Below, piece by piece: positions 19,793 to 27,609 of a stretch of 64,000 nucleotides of DNA. How positions within the stretch are numbered: position 1 is the first letter of the stretch; every line of letters begins with the position of its first letter. The notes below the pieces were generated by a model. It saw only the letters and a program-made list of their open reading frames with translations, ran no database searches and was not told where the DNA came from. The position numbers and the translations under genes were made by a program. The DNA is from Brevibacillus brevis (GTDB taxonomy: Bacteria; Bacillota; Bacilli; Brevibacillales; Brevibacillaceae). The DNA is taken from the NCBI RefSeq assembly GCF_031583145.1, contig NZ_CP134050.1:3547501-3611500 (forward strand), written 5' to 3'.

Positions 19793-20145
19793 AACAGGTC
19801 TACCTCCCGCTGGACGGACATTGCAATCTTCAGTTCCGAGCGCAGAACCATCGAATCGCTGATCATTCGTTCTGCTTCTTCCAAAATGATGGTCATCAGC
19901 CTTTTTTCATCGATCATCTGCAGAAGAGAATTTCGTAAAAGGACCGCTTCAATTTTCGGGTGATCCATTTTGATGAGAGTGAACTGCTCAGGAGACAGCG
20001 CTTCCGCCATCCTCCTGACCGCTTCCGGTCCAATCGGCGCCCGACGGCCAATAATCAGCAAATCCTGCATAGGCGGAACTTCAAATTCGGATATTTTTAG
20101 CGTTAACGTTGCTTTCCGTGACGAGACATTATTTTCACCAATCAT
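19789..20145 (-). CDS. Uncharacterised protein in c-di-GMP operon
   Basis: A 118-aa soluble protein from ATG 20145 (TGGAGGTATACAA upstream). It has an N-terminal beta-rich stretch (ATLTLKISEFEVPPMQDLLIIG), a helix with PIGPEAVRRMAEALSPEQFTLI, and a long C-terminal amphipathic helical part rich in Met, Leu and Glu. I do not recognise the family. It lies 27 nt after the EAL gene and overlaps the CBS-GGDEF gene by 4 nt (ATGA), so it is translationally coupled to a turnover pair for cyclic-di-GMP. A regulatory partner or scaffold for one of these is the simplest inference. Confidence 0.75.
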   Translation of the reverse strand: MIGENNVSSRKATLTLKISEFEVPPMQDLLIIGRRAPIGPEAVRRMAEALSPEQFTLIKMDHPKIEAVLLRNSLLQMIDEKRLMTIILEEAERMISDSMVLRSELKIAMSVQREVDLL

Positions 20146-20172
20146 TTGTATACCTCCATTCCATCCGGGCAT

Positions 20173-20895
20173 TCATTCGCCGGGCAGTCTGCCGGGCTTT
20201 CCGAATAAATACCCTTGCCCGATCGCAACCCCAAGCCCCGCTGCGCAGGCAAAATCTTCTTCCTGTTCGACTCCTTCTAGAATCAGCTGCGCATCATCCC
20301 TGCAAAAATCTACGAACAGCTTGACTACTTTCTGCTTTTCTTGTGAACGGGACAAATCTTGCGAAAAGAAACGATCTATTTTGATGAAATCGGGCGCAAT
20401 TTCAAGTATTTTGCGAAAAGTGGTCGTTCCATCCCCGACGTCATCCAACGCGATCAGAAACCCACACTCCCGCAATTTGGCAATTCTCTTCAAAAAAAGC
20501 GGTTCGTTCCATATTTTCCCTTCCATGATCGACTCGTTGATCTCCAGCACAATCTGGTTCTGGTACGGTGCATAGTCCGCGGAGAGCTTTTGAATGAAAG
20601 CAGGGAAAGTTTCGTCAACGATCGTGGAAGGAAAAATATTGACAAACAGAAGCTCGTGGCGATAGCGCTTTTGAGACTGAAAGAACGACCGGAGCGCGTA
20701 ATACATGGACAGCGTGTCGAACTCCAAAAGCTCTTTTTGTTCTTTTGCAGTCTGAAACAGCTCCTCCGGATTTGCATTTCTTGAACTTCGGAGCAGGGCT
20801 TCGTACCCCATTCGCTTTTTCCCCGGTAGGCTGCAAATCGGTTGAAATACATGGTAGTATTCCTGTTTTTCAAATAAGTTCGCAATGCTTTCCAT
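20173..20895 (-). CDS. EAL-domain c-di-GMP phosphodiesterase
   Basis: A 240-aa stand-alone EAL domain from ATG 20895 (AAAGGAAAAC upstream). The residues that bind metal and substrate in the family are all visible: E32 in GYEALLR, N86 in LFVNIFPS, E118 in VLEINE, D151-D152 in ALDDVGDG, K172 in DFIKIDR, E207 in LILEGVEQ and Q228 in IGQGYLFGKP. It is therefore expected to hydrolyse c-di-GMP. No signal peptide or membrane helix, so it is cytoplasmic. It is the first gene of the three-gene operon with the 118-aa protein and the CBS-GGDEF protein. Confidence 0.9.
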   Translation of the reverse strand: MESIANLFEKQEYYHVFQPICSLPGKKRMGYEALLRSSRNANPEELFQTAKEQKELLEFDTLSMYYALRSFFQSQKRYRHELLFVNIFPSTIVDETFPAFIQKLSADYAPYQNQIVLEINESIMEGKIWNEPLFLKRIAKLRECGFLIALDDVGDGTTTFRKILEIAPDFIKIDRFFSQDLSRSQEKQKVVKLFVDFCRDDAQLILEGVEQEEDFACAAGLGVAIGQGYLFGKPGRLPGE

Positions 20896-21365
20896 TAGTT
20901 TTCCTTTCCCTTTCTCATTCCTAGCAAAAGATGAACACAAAGAAAAAGCTTCTCCCGATCGAGAGGAGCAACAGTGGCAGGCTTGCCTTTTATACATTGC
21001 CGGGAAGTGATCCATATACGAAAACAAATAGTTGCGATCATAACGATTCGGCCTTGAAACCCTTGCCGATTTCCTTCTCACGAAAACGACAGGAATATTC
21101 GCTCACGAATCCCGCCTTTTCGGTTCGACATTTTGTGTCTTTATCCCTAATCATTCGCCATTTTTTTGCAAATTCCTTTCCAAATGATGCTAATTGCCTA
21201 TAAAAAAATATAAACAAGTCGGGATTGTCATGATTTCGTAAAAATATGGAAGGGAATCCCACTCAAGCAGACTCACCTCCATGGGGATCAGGCCAGCCGT
21301 CAAACACCCGGCTGGCCCCAGGGACATATGCTGATGGGAAAGGAGAAAGGGGGAAGGAGGAAGCC
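20896..21365. other. Divergent intergenic region, no gene
   Basis: This 470-nt gap separates the EAL operon (minus) from the chagasin-like gene (plus). It is AT-rich in its middle part. I see no convincing ORF. It contains the strong inverted repeat listed separately at 21291-21317 and presumably both promoters, which I could not assign with confidence. No GEMM (c-di-GMP) riboswitch core is visible. Confidence 0.6.
21291..21317. repeat. Strong inverted repeat upstream of the chagasin-like gene
   Basis: GGCCAGCCG (21291-21299) and CGGCTGGCC (21309-21317) form a perfect 9-bp GC-rich stem with a 9-nt loop. No T-tract follows on either strand, so it is not a standard terminator. It lies about 50 nt upstream of the ATG and would be in the 5' leader of that mRNA, or an operator. 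Confidence 0.75.
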
Positions 21366-21674
21366 ATGGCACAATCAAAAACTCATTCCATCCGCGTTTC
21401 GGAAGGTCATTCGTTTGTTCTTACGTTTGCATCAAATCCAAGTACGGGCTATCAATGGTTTTTGTCCAATCCATTGGACAATCAGTATCTATCCTTGGCC
21501 GCGAACGAGTACGTCCCTCCCACGTCGCCATCCCGCATCGGACAGAGCGGTCATCAACTCTTCACCTTTCATGCCCTGCAAAAGGGGATGACCTCCATCG
21601 CAATGAAATACTGCCGCCCGTGGGATGCGGGCGATTGCGGAAGCTTTGACTTCACGATCGTAACGATTACTTGA
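21366..21674 (+). CDS. Chagasin-like (MEROPS I42) cysteine peptidase inhibitor
   Basis: A 102-aa protein with the three inhibitory loops of the I42 family in order: NPSTGYQW (about residues 28-35), the GQSGHQLFTF segment (about 60-69) and YCRPWD (about 82-87). The family is a compact Ig-like fold that blocks papain-type peptidases. There is no signal peptide, which would place it in the cytoplasm, unlike many bacterial homologues. AGGAGGAAGCC precedes ATG 21366. The gene is one of the few on the plus strand here and converges on comM 18 nt further on. Confidence 0.85.
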   Translation: MAQSKTHSIRVSEGHSFVLTFASNPSTGYQWFLSNPLDNQYLSLAANEYVPPTSPSRIGQSGHQLFTFHALQKGMTSIAMKYCRPWDAGDCGSFDFTIVTIT

Positions 21675-21692
21675 GAGGCCACTCTTTGCAAG

Positions 21693-23240
21693 TCACGCAG
21701 GAATCCCCCGGTCCAAGGCTCTGTAACGAATCGCCTCTGCTACGTGTACCGACTGAACACTCTCGGAGCCTTCCAGATCCGCGATCGTTCTCGCTACCTT
21801 GACGATTCGGTCGTAGGCCCGTGCACTTAGTCCGAGTGATTCAAAAGCCAGCTGGATCAGTTCCTGGCCTTCCTTGTCAAGCTTGGCATATCGACGAAGT
21901 TCACTTCCCGTCATCGCGCTGTTGAACGGACAGCCTTGCCTTTGCGCATATCTTTCGGCTTGTCGTTTTCTGGCTTGCTCGACACGCTGTCGAATATCTG
22001 CGGACGACTCTTCTGCCGTTCGCAGATTTAAAAGCTGGACAGGCACTCGTGGCACTTCCAGGTGCAAGTCGATACGATCCAATAGAGGTCCGGACAGCTT
22101 CGAACGGTATTTCTGAACCTGCTGAGGCGTGCATGTGCAGCTTTGCTGGTCCCGGGTGCCAAAGTAGCCGCACGGACAAGGATTGCATGATCCGATCAAA
22201 AGAAAACGAGCGGGGAACGTGAAAATTTGCTTGGCTCTTCCGATCGTAACGATACCAGCTTCCAGCGGTTGTCGGAGGACCTCCAGCACATGTCTGGAAA
22301 ACTCCGGCATCTCGTCTAGGAAAAGAATACCGCCGTGCGAAAGGCTGCACTCGCCGGGCCGGGGGATTTGCGCCCCTCCTCCCACAAGCGCAGTGGCGGT
22401 AATCGTATGATGCGGCGCACGGAACGGGCGCTCTTGGATGAGCGCGCCCGTCCGCGGCAGCTGCCCCGCTATGCTGTATATCTTGGTCACTTCGTACGAC
22501 TCTTCGGTCGTCATTCGCGGCATGATCCCCGGTAGACAGGTCGCCAGTAGCGTCTTCCCTGAACCGGGCGGACCAACAAGCAGAACGTTGTGGAAGCCGG
22601 CAGCAGCGATTTCCAACCCGCGCTTTACAAATTGCTGGCCGTAGACGTTGGAGAAATCAGGGCTTTCGCGATGATCTCGACCTGTCAGCAATGCAGCCGC
22701 ACGTGTATGTTCTGCTTCAGCATTCACTGGCCGCAGTCCTTCTTTCCAGTAATGAACCGCGGAGGACAAATCAGGGGCAGGAAGCACGACAATTTCGACC
22801 AGCCGTGCTTCGGGGGCGTTTTGTTCGGGCAGGATGACGTGTGTAAATCCCGCCTGCCTCGCTTCCAGCAAGATCGGAAGCACGCCTGTGATCGGCCGCA
22901 GAGAACCGTCCAAGGCCAGTTCCCCCAAAATAAGGACTCGTTCGGGTCGAGGCGTGATCTGCTTGGAAGCCAGCAAGATACCAAACGCGATGGCGAGATC
23001 GAAGCCCGAACCTTCTTTGCGCTGGTCGGCAGGCGCGAGATTTACCGTGATGCGCTGCATCGGATAATCAAACCCCGCGTTTCGCAATGCGGCTCGTACA
23101 CGATCTCGTGCCTCCTTCACAGCCGAGCCGCCGAGGCCCACCAGATCAAACTGCGGCAATCCATTGGCGATATCCGTCTCGACGGATACTACCATTCCAT
23201 CTATGCCAAGTACGGTCCCGGAATAACTGCAAGCGTACAT
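21693..23240 (-). CDS. comM: YifB/ComM family Mg-chelatase-like AAA ATPase
   Basis: A 514-aa protein from ATG 23240 (GAGGGGAAACG upstream). Order of parts: N-terminal Lon-like/ribosomal-S5-fold domain (MVVSVETDIANGLPQFDLVG...), AAA+ core with Walker A VGPPGSGKTLLA, Walker B ILFLDEMPEFS, and a C-terminal Mg-chelatase-related domain with CPCGYFG cysteines. In naturally competent bacteria ComM is a branch-migration helicase in recombination; in Bacillota the role is less tested. Its position alone in the accessory block fits a mobile housekeeping gene. Confidence 0.93.
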   Translation of the reverse strand: MYACSYSGTVLGIDGMVVSVETDIANGLPQFDLVGLGGSAVKEARDRVRAALRNAGFDYPMQRITVNLAPADQRKEGSGFDLAIAFGILLASKQITPRPERVLILGELALDGSLRPITGVLPILLEARQAGFTHVILPEQNAPEARLVEIVVLPAPDLSSAVHYWKEGLRPVNAEAEHTRAAALLTGRDHRESPDFSNVYGQQFVKRGLEIAAAGFHNVLLVGPPGSGKTLLATCLPGIMPRMTTEESYEVTKIYSIAGQLPRTGALIQERPFRAPHHTITATALVGGGAQIPRPGECSLSHGGILFLDEMPEFSRHVLEVLRQPLEAGIVTIGRAKQIFTFPARFLLIGSCNPCPCGYFGTRDQQSCTCTPQQVQKYRSKLSGPLLDRIDLHLEVPRVPVQLLNLRTAEESSADIRQRVEQARKRQAERYAQRQGCPFNSAMTGSELRRYAKLDKEGQELIQLAFESLGLSARAYDRIVKVARTIADLEGSESVQSVHVAEAIRYRALDRGIPA

Positions 23241-23322
23241 AATCGTTTCCCCTCCTCTTTCAGGGTAGGAAATGATAGAGGAGTGGGCAAATGTTTTTGA
23301 AAGTAGCTGAATGTTGCGGTCC

Positions 23323-23354
23323 AAAAAAAAAATAAGCCTTGATGTTCAAGGCTT
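23323..23354 (-). terminator. Terminator after the DUF4241-type gene
   Basis: AAGCCTTGA / TCAAGGCTT forms a 9-bp stem with a 3-nt loop, and the minus strand continues into nine or more T. It lies about 100 nt past the stop at 23452 and also insulates comM from read-through. Confidence 0.85.
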
Positions 23355-23451
23355 CTCTCTCGCGACAACGATCTCAAGCATGTTGCAGGGGGAAATCTCA
23401 GCGATCGTTCCTTTTTAATAAGCCAGAGCGGGCTTCGAAGTCGGAATCTGC

Positions 23452-23985
23452 TCAAACTTCTTCTTCCTCCTCCAAATCCTCTTCCGTAATAAACACGATC
23501 TGAACGCCCACCACTTTCCCTTCCGAATTCCTTGCCACGAACGCCACATATCCGCCGTCCCCAAATCCCGAGCTGGATACTACGCCACCATTGATTACTC
23601 CCGCACCCAAATCGGTCAATGTCAGATCGCAGCACGAGGAGTACCACTTGTCGTCCGGGTCGAAGGTCGTCTCGCCTACGACTGAATCGTCATTTCTGTA
23701 GACGGTTCGCTCGAATATCCCTGCCTGACCGCTGTCCACCGCGACTACAAAGTCACACGCTTCCCAGGCTGCTTCGTCTTCCTCCCGCAGAGATTCGTGA
23801 AGAGCAAAAACAACCGCGCACCTTTCTCCCCACTCTCCTCCATCGATTTTCTCCACATAGGCGTTCCACTTCCCGGTCGAAACGTTCTCAAGGACACCCT
23901 GGCCCCAATTGCCCAAATCATAGCAAGGGTCAGAGACAACCAATTGTCCCGAATGACTCTCAAACACCCCTAAATGAATTCTCAT
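23452..23985 (-). CDS. DUF4241-like protein
   Basis: A 177-aa acidic cytoplasmic protein from ATG 23985 (CTGGAGGAGAAACAG upstream). The sequence runs through LVVSDPCYDLG, a central hydrophobic VVFALHES strand, FVVAVDSGQAGIFE, SSCCDLT and a Gly-rich SSSGFGDGGYVAFVARN segment, and ends in a run of Glu (EEDLEEEEEV). These features resemble the DUF4241 family, which is of unknown function and often found singly in Gram-positive and actinobacterial genomes. I assign no activity. Confidence 0.65.
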   Translation of the reverse strand: MRIHLGVFESHSGQLVVSDPCYDLGNWGQGVLENVSTGKWNAYVEKIDGGEWGERCAVVFALHESLREEDEAAWEACDFVVAVDSGQAGIFERTVYRNDDSVVGETTFDPDDKWYSSCCDLTLTDLGAGVINGGVVSSSGFGDGGYVAFVARNSEGKVVGVQIVFITEEDLEEEEEV

Positions 23986-24261
23986 CTGTTTCTCCTCCAG
24001 AACTGTAATATGTTTTTTGACGAATAGGCACCTTAAGCTGGCCAAGCCTTGGGCAAACGAACGCACCCCATTGAGATTGTCTCGCGCGGAAGGATGAGCC
24101 CGCGCTGCGAGTTTGTCGATCATATGTATGCTTCCTGCTAGTCAGTGTTCACCTACAAGGCAAAAGCTCCAAGAATTTGTCATGACGCAGCAGGGGGACG
24201 GAAGGCAGATCGATTTGGTCTGCTTTCCCGAGGCGTACCGCTTTCTTGTTCCGCTGATGGT

Positions 24262-24732
24262 TCATCCTTTCCCCTGCCTTGCCCTCGCTCTTGCTTTACC
24301 CGCCACATAATGAATGACGCCGCCCATCGCGAGTAGAACAATCCCTACGTTGATGGCTTGGTCCGCCAGATTGAGGATCCCTTTTCCGGAAGGTGACACC
24401 AAAAAGTCGGTTACGCGGCCAAATACGATCCGATCGATGGCATTCCCGATGGCCCCACCCGCCAAAAATCCCAAGGCGACATCGACAAGGGCCCCTCTTT
24501 TTGGCTCATGCTTACGGAAGTACAGGATCCCGATCACGAAAATGACAGCGACTGCTGCAAACAGTCGCGCATAGCCCTGGAAGAGGCTAAAGGCCATGCC
24601 CGCATTTTCATAGTGGGTCAGCTCCAGGCCCCAGAAGAAAACTGTTTCCCCTTCAGGCAAATGCAGACGGACGATGAGTTTGGTGAGTTGATCTGCGATG
24701 AGTACGAGGATCCAGGTCAAATAAAAAGGCAT
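24262..24732 (-). CDS. lspA: Lipoprotein signal peptidase (LspA family)
   Basis: LspA cleaves the signal peptide of diacylglyceryl-modified prolipoproteins. The 156-aa protein has four hydrophobic segments (about residues 3-19, 56-71, 84-100, 124-142) and the two catalytic aspartates: D100 in GNAIDRI and D124 in NLADQAI. It also has DQLTK near the N-terminus and the NAGMAFSLF motif. In B. subtilis lspA sits beside rluD-pyrR; here it is isolated, so a second copy elsewhere is possible. The C-terminus is Arg/Lys/Ala-rich. Confidence 0.9.
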   Translation of the reverse strand: MPFYLTWILVLIADQLTKLIVRLHLPEGETVFFWGLELTHYENAGMAFSLFQGYARLFAAVAVIFVIGILYFRKHEPKRGALVDVALGFLAGGAIGNAIDRIVFGRVTDFLVSPSGKGILNLADQAINVGIVLLAMGGVIHYVAGKARARARQGKG

Positions 24733-24850
24733 GGCAGGTCCTTCTTTCTCTTGTTGGGTTGTAACCCTTTATAGAGCCTCGGTCAAAATGGGCTATACTG
24801 CGATGTAGTGAAGAGGAGCCTTTTGTCGTGTTGAATCAAGGAAAGATTAG

Positions 24851-24890
24851 AAAAAAACCCTCTCATGTTCGCGACGCTATGAGAGGGTTT
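24851..24890 (-). terminator. Strong bidirectional terminator
   Basis: AAACCCTCTCAT (24855-24866) and ATGAGAGGGTTT (24879-24890) form a perfect 12-bp stem. On the minus strand it is followed by TTTTTTT. It lies 14 nt after the stop of the gene remnant at 24904-25059, so it looks like the original terminator of that lost gene. Confidence 0.9.
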
Positions 24891-24903
24891 GCCGACTCTA
24901 TCG

Positions 24904-25059
24904 CTATTCTACCACAATTGTGATTTCTTTGGCTTCTTCTCGGCCGGTCCGGCTTTGGGCAGCTTTCACTTTCAGCGTGTACTCGCCTGCTTTCTCAGGC
25001 TTCCACAGATACACTTTGCGGTAGATGCCGTTCTTACTGTCAACTTGTATTTTTGCCCA
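24904..25059 (-). pseudogene. C-terminal remnant of an Ig-like-domain protein
   Basis: The minus strand encodes 51 residues, WAKIQVDSKNG onward through KAGEYTLKVKAAQSR to EITIVVE and a TAG stop at 24906-24904. Codon use and beta-strand pattern look like the last strands of an Ig-like or Fn3-like domain. It is preceded in frame by a stop (25062-25060) and has no start or Shine-Dalgarno, but is followed by a perfect terminator. I read it as the 3' stump of a deleted gene. The rest of 24733-25158 holds only two terminators and no other gene. Confidence 0.5.
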
Positions 25060-25098
25060 CTACCAACGAGCCGGAGAAGTCGACAATGATCGGCTTTC

Positions 25099-25142
25099 AA
25101 AAAGCCCTGCAGACTATGTTCATACAGTGTCCACAGGGCTTT
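25099..25142 (-). terminator. Terminator after the BIG2-repeat gene
   Basis: AAAGCCCTG / CAGGGCTTT, 9-bp stem with a long loop, followed on the minus strand by TTTTTG. It lies 17 nt past the stop at 25159. Confidence 0.75.
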
Positions 25143-25158
25143 CGTCATCTATTCTTCC

Positions 25159-26496
25159 TTACTCGACAGTTACTTTAATTTTTACCGAATCGCCCTTGTA
25201 TTTGGCGGTTATCGTAGCTGTTCCAGTTTTCTTGGCCGTGACGACTCCGTCCTTCACGGTAGCTACGGACGAATTGGAAGTGCTCCAAGTTGCTTTGGAG
25301 CCTTTCAGCGACTTGTCATCGTACAACAAGTAAATCGTGTCTTTCTTCCCTTTTTTAATGGTGATGGAGGTATCCTCTGCTTCCAGGCTGCCGCTGCTGT
25401 TGGAATCTTTTACGGTTACTTCGATTTCCACTTCGTAGCTTTTGTACTTGGCGGTAATGATTGCGGTTCCTTTGGCTTTCGCGGTGACGACTCCATCTTT
25501 CACAGTGGCGACAGACGATTTGGAAGTCTTCCAGGTAGCCTTGGAGCCAGTCAACTTCTTGTCGTCGTACGTCAGCTTAATGGTTTTCTTGTCGCCTTTC
25601 TTCATGGAAAGCTCGTCGGTGTCTGCCTCCAGTTTGCCGTCCGATGCTCCAGAACCATCGACGACCACTTCGATCTCAACCTTATCGTTTTTGTACTTCG
25701 CCGTGATGATCGCCGTACCTTTGCCTTTGGCGGTTACTTCGCCGTCATCAACGGTGGCTACGGAAGACTTGGATGTTGTCCAGGTTGCTTTTGAACCGGA
25801 AAGGGTCTCGTCATCATATTTCAGCTTGATTGTCTCTTTGTCGCCTTTATCCAGTTTCAGCTTGGTTTCGTTCGCTTCCAATTTGCCGGAAGTATTGGAC
25901 TCGACACTGACATCAATCAATACGAACAGGTTTTTATAATAGGCAGCGATCGTTGCGGTTCCGTTCGCCTTTGCCGTAATCACGCCGTTTTTGACGGTTG
26001 CGACAGAGGTGTTCGAGGACGTCCAGCTGGCCTTGTTGTTTTCCAGCGTTTTGCCATTAAACGTCAAACGAACCGTTTGCTCGTTTCCTTTTTTCATGGA
26101 AGCCTTCGTCATATTTGCGTCAAGCGTATCAGGATTCGAAACGGTGGTTCTGATCTTAATGCTCTCTCCGCTGTACTTGACCGTGATGAACACAGTTCCG
26201 GTCCCTTTCCCCGTCACCACGCCATCCTTTACAGTCGCCACGGAGGAATTGGACGTGCTCCACGTAGCTCGAGTAGGATCGAGCTTTTGGCCGTTGTACA
26301 TCACTTGGATGGTCGTGGTTTTGCCCTTCGTGACGCTGATCGCCTTCGAAGTCACAGTCAATCCGGTTGAATCCGCTGCGGCCGCAATCGCCGCGGTCTG
26401 CGCATGCGTAGTGGCAGGAAGCGCAAAGTGGACCGCGCAAACGGTAGCCAGCGCTAACGTGAAAGTTTGAAACAGCTTGCTCTTCATTCTCTTCAT
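25159..26496 (-). CDS. Secreted protein with five BIG2-type Ig-like repeats
   Basis: A 445-aa protein from ATG 26496 (TTTGGAGGTACACTC upstream). It has a Sec signal peptide (MKRMKSKLF, hydrophobic core, ATTHAQ) and five tandem repeats of about 75-78 residues, each with the signature TWSTSNSSVATVKDGVVT or close variants and ending in a KYKGD-IKVTV strand. There is no anchor motif (no LPXTG, SLH or C-terminal helix), so it may be released or bound through the repeats. The repeats are Lys/Asp-rich and nearly identical in places, so copy number can vary by recombination. Ligand unknown. Confidence 0.88.
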   Translation of the reverse strand: MKRMKSKLFQTFTLALATVCAVHFALPATTHAQTAAIAAAADSTGLTVTSKAISVTKGKTTTIQVMYNGQKLDPTRATWSTSNSSVATVKDGVVTGKGTGTVFITVKYSGESIKIRTTVSNPDTLDANMTKASMKKGNEQTVRLTFNGKTLENNKASWTSSNTSVATVKNGVITAKANGTATIAAYYKNLFVLIDVSVESNTSGKLEANETKLKLDKGDKETIKLKYDDETLSGSKATWTTSKSSVATVDDGEVTAKGKGTAIITAKYKNDKVEIEVVVDGSGASDGKLEADTDELSMKKGDKKTIKLTYDDKKLTGSKATWKTSKSSVATVKDGVVTAKAKGTAIITAKYKSYEVEIEVTVKDSNSSGSLEAEDTSITIKKGKKDTIYLLYDDKSLKGSKATWSTSNSSVATVKDGVVTAKKTGTATITAKYKGDSVKIKVTVE

Positions 26497-26614
26497 GAGT
26501 GTACCTCCAAAATTTATCCTATATCTGGTTTGACGGATGAAGTGGAAAAATGTCACATGAAAAACCCACTTTTTTTAGAAAAACATTTGTTTTTTGTTCT
26601 GTCAATTGTTTCAC

Positions 26615-26641
26615 GCAAGATTTGTCGGATTATGCCGATGT
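26615..26641 (+). promoter_or_regulatory. Candidate SigD promoter of the chemoreceptor gene
   Basis: GCAA (26615-26618), a 15-nt spacer and GCCGATGT (26634-26641) resemble the SigD consensus TAAA / GCCGATAT. The -10 matches 7 of 8 positions; the -35 is weak. Location about 100 nt upstream of a chemotaxis gene is what a SigD regulon member would show. Confidence 0.45.
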
Positions 26642-26743
26642 ATATAGTAGCGACAGTGATCCAACGTGTGACCGTCATAGCTCGTTGTGTATGAATATTC
26701 CTCGTTGACGATCAGGAATCAAAATCAAAAGGAGGATCATTTC

Positions 26744-27562
26744 ATGTCTACCAAATTGCAAGCGCTGTTAGCATGCTTGGAAGATATTAAGGCAAGCCAG
26801 GTGGAGGATGTCTGTGTAGCTTTGACCGATACCGAGAAGTATCTCGCTTTTTTGCCGAGCGAGACGTTGAATCTGCACACGGAGCCTGGTACGCCCATCG
26901 AAGGAATTAAAGGGACCGTCACGGAAAGGGCGCTGCGCAGTGGAAAGAAACTGTCTCAGGAGCAAGGACCCGAAATCTGCGGAACACCTTACATATCGAC
27001 GGCAACCCCTATTTACGAAGACGGACGCATCGTCGGCTGCCTCACGATTCTGACCTCGAACGCGAAGATCGAAAACATCCGTTCCGTCTCTTCCACACTC
27101 GCTGCTACCGTCGAAGAGATGACCGCGACAGCGGATCAAGTGGCGGCGGTCTCCCTTCATGTCAACGAGCAAATCCTCGGCGTTTCGCAGGAATCACAAT
27201 TTGTGACGACGGAAATCGACAAGATCTTCAAAGTTCTTTCGTTCGTCAACGAGATGGCTTCCCAATCCCACATGCTCGGTCTAAACGCCGCGATTGAAGC
27301 TGCCCGTGCCGGTGAGCACGGCAGAGGCTTCAGCATCGTCGCCAACGAAATCAGAAAAATGGCAACGCAGAGCAAAGAAGCTTCTGAAGAAATCCAAAAG
27401 CAGTTGAAGTTCATCGAGACGTCCATGCACAAAATGAATGCCGCCATCCAATCCGTCAGTTCCCAGTCGCAAAACTCCTCGGCGAGCATCCAGGAACTGC
27501 GGGCAGCCTTTGAGCATATCGCAAATACCGCAACGGAATTGTATGACGAAATTCAAAAATAG
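26744..27562 (+). CDS. Soluble methyl-accepting chemotaxis-type receptor
   Basis: A 272-aa cytoplasmic protein from ATG 26744 (AAAGGAGGATC upstream). Residues 1-115 form a small sensory domain that ends in ATPIYEDGRIVGCLTIL, similar in pattern to PAS/GAF-type sensors; residues 120-272 are an MCP signalling coiled coil with the hairpin tip region FVNEMASQSHMLGLNAAIEAARAGEHGRGFS. No transmembrane helix. The size and layout resemble B. subtilis YfmS. It probably senses an internal signal and drives CheA. Terminator follows directly. Confidence 0.88.
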   Translation: MSTKLQALLACLEDIKASQVEDVCVALTDTEKYLAFLPSETLNLHTEPGTPIEGIKGTVTERALRSGKKLSQEQGPEICGTPYISTATPIYEDGRIVGCLTILTSNAKIENIRSVSSTLAATVEEMTATADQVAAVSLHVNEQILGVSQESQFVTTEIDKIFKVLSFVNEMASQSHMLGLNAAIEAARAGEHGRGFSIVANEIRKMATQSKEASEEIQKQLKFIETSMHKMNAAIQSVSSQSQNSSASIQELRAAFEHIANTATELYDEIQK

Positions 27563-27575
27563 TGACCAGCCCTAT

Positions 27576-27604
27576 CCCCGCTTACTTATCGTGCGGGGTT
27601 TTTT
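27576..27604 (+). terminator. Terminator after the chemoreceptor gene
   Basis: CCCCGC (27576-27581) pairs with GCGGGG (27593-27598), followed by TTTTTT. It lies about 13 nt past the stop codon and six bases before the A-tract where the IS element inserted. Confidence 0.85.
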
Positions 27605-27609
27605 ACGGC

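Noticed and set aside
21240..21360. Cobalamin or c-di-GMP riboswitch upstream of the chagasin-like gene or the EAL operon
   Set aside because: Some pieces look similar (GGGAA followed by CACC) but conserved core elements are missing in either direction.
23452..24123. Longer form of the DUF4241-type gene starting at 24123
   Set aside because: The ATG at 23985 has a strong GGAGGAG site; the upstream 46 codons are unlike the family and have no ribosome site.
24823..24920. Possible small plus-strand gene starting with GTG near 24829
   Set aside because: Its frame passes straight through the 12-bp terminator stem and ends soon after; the hairpin explains the sequence better.
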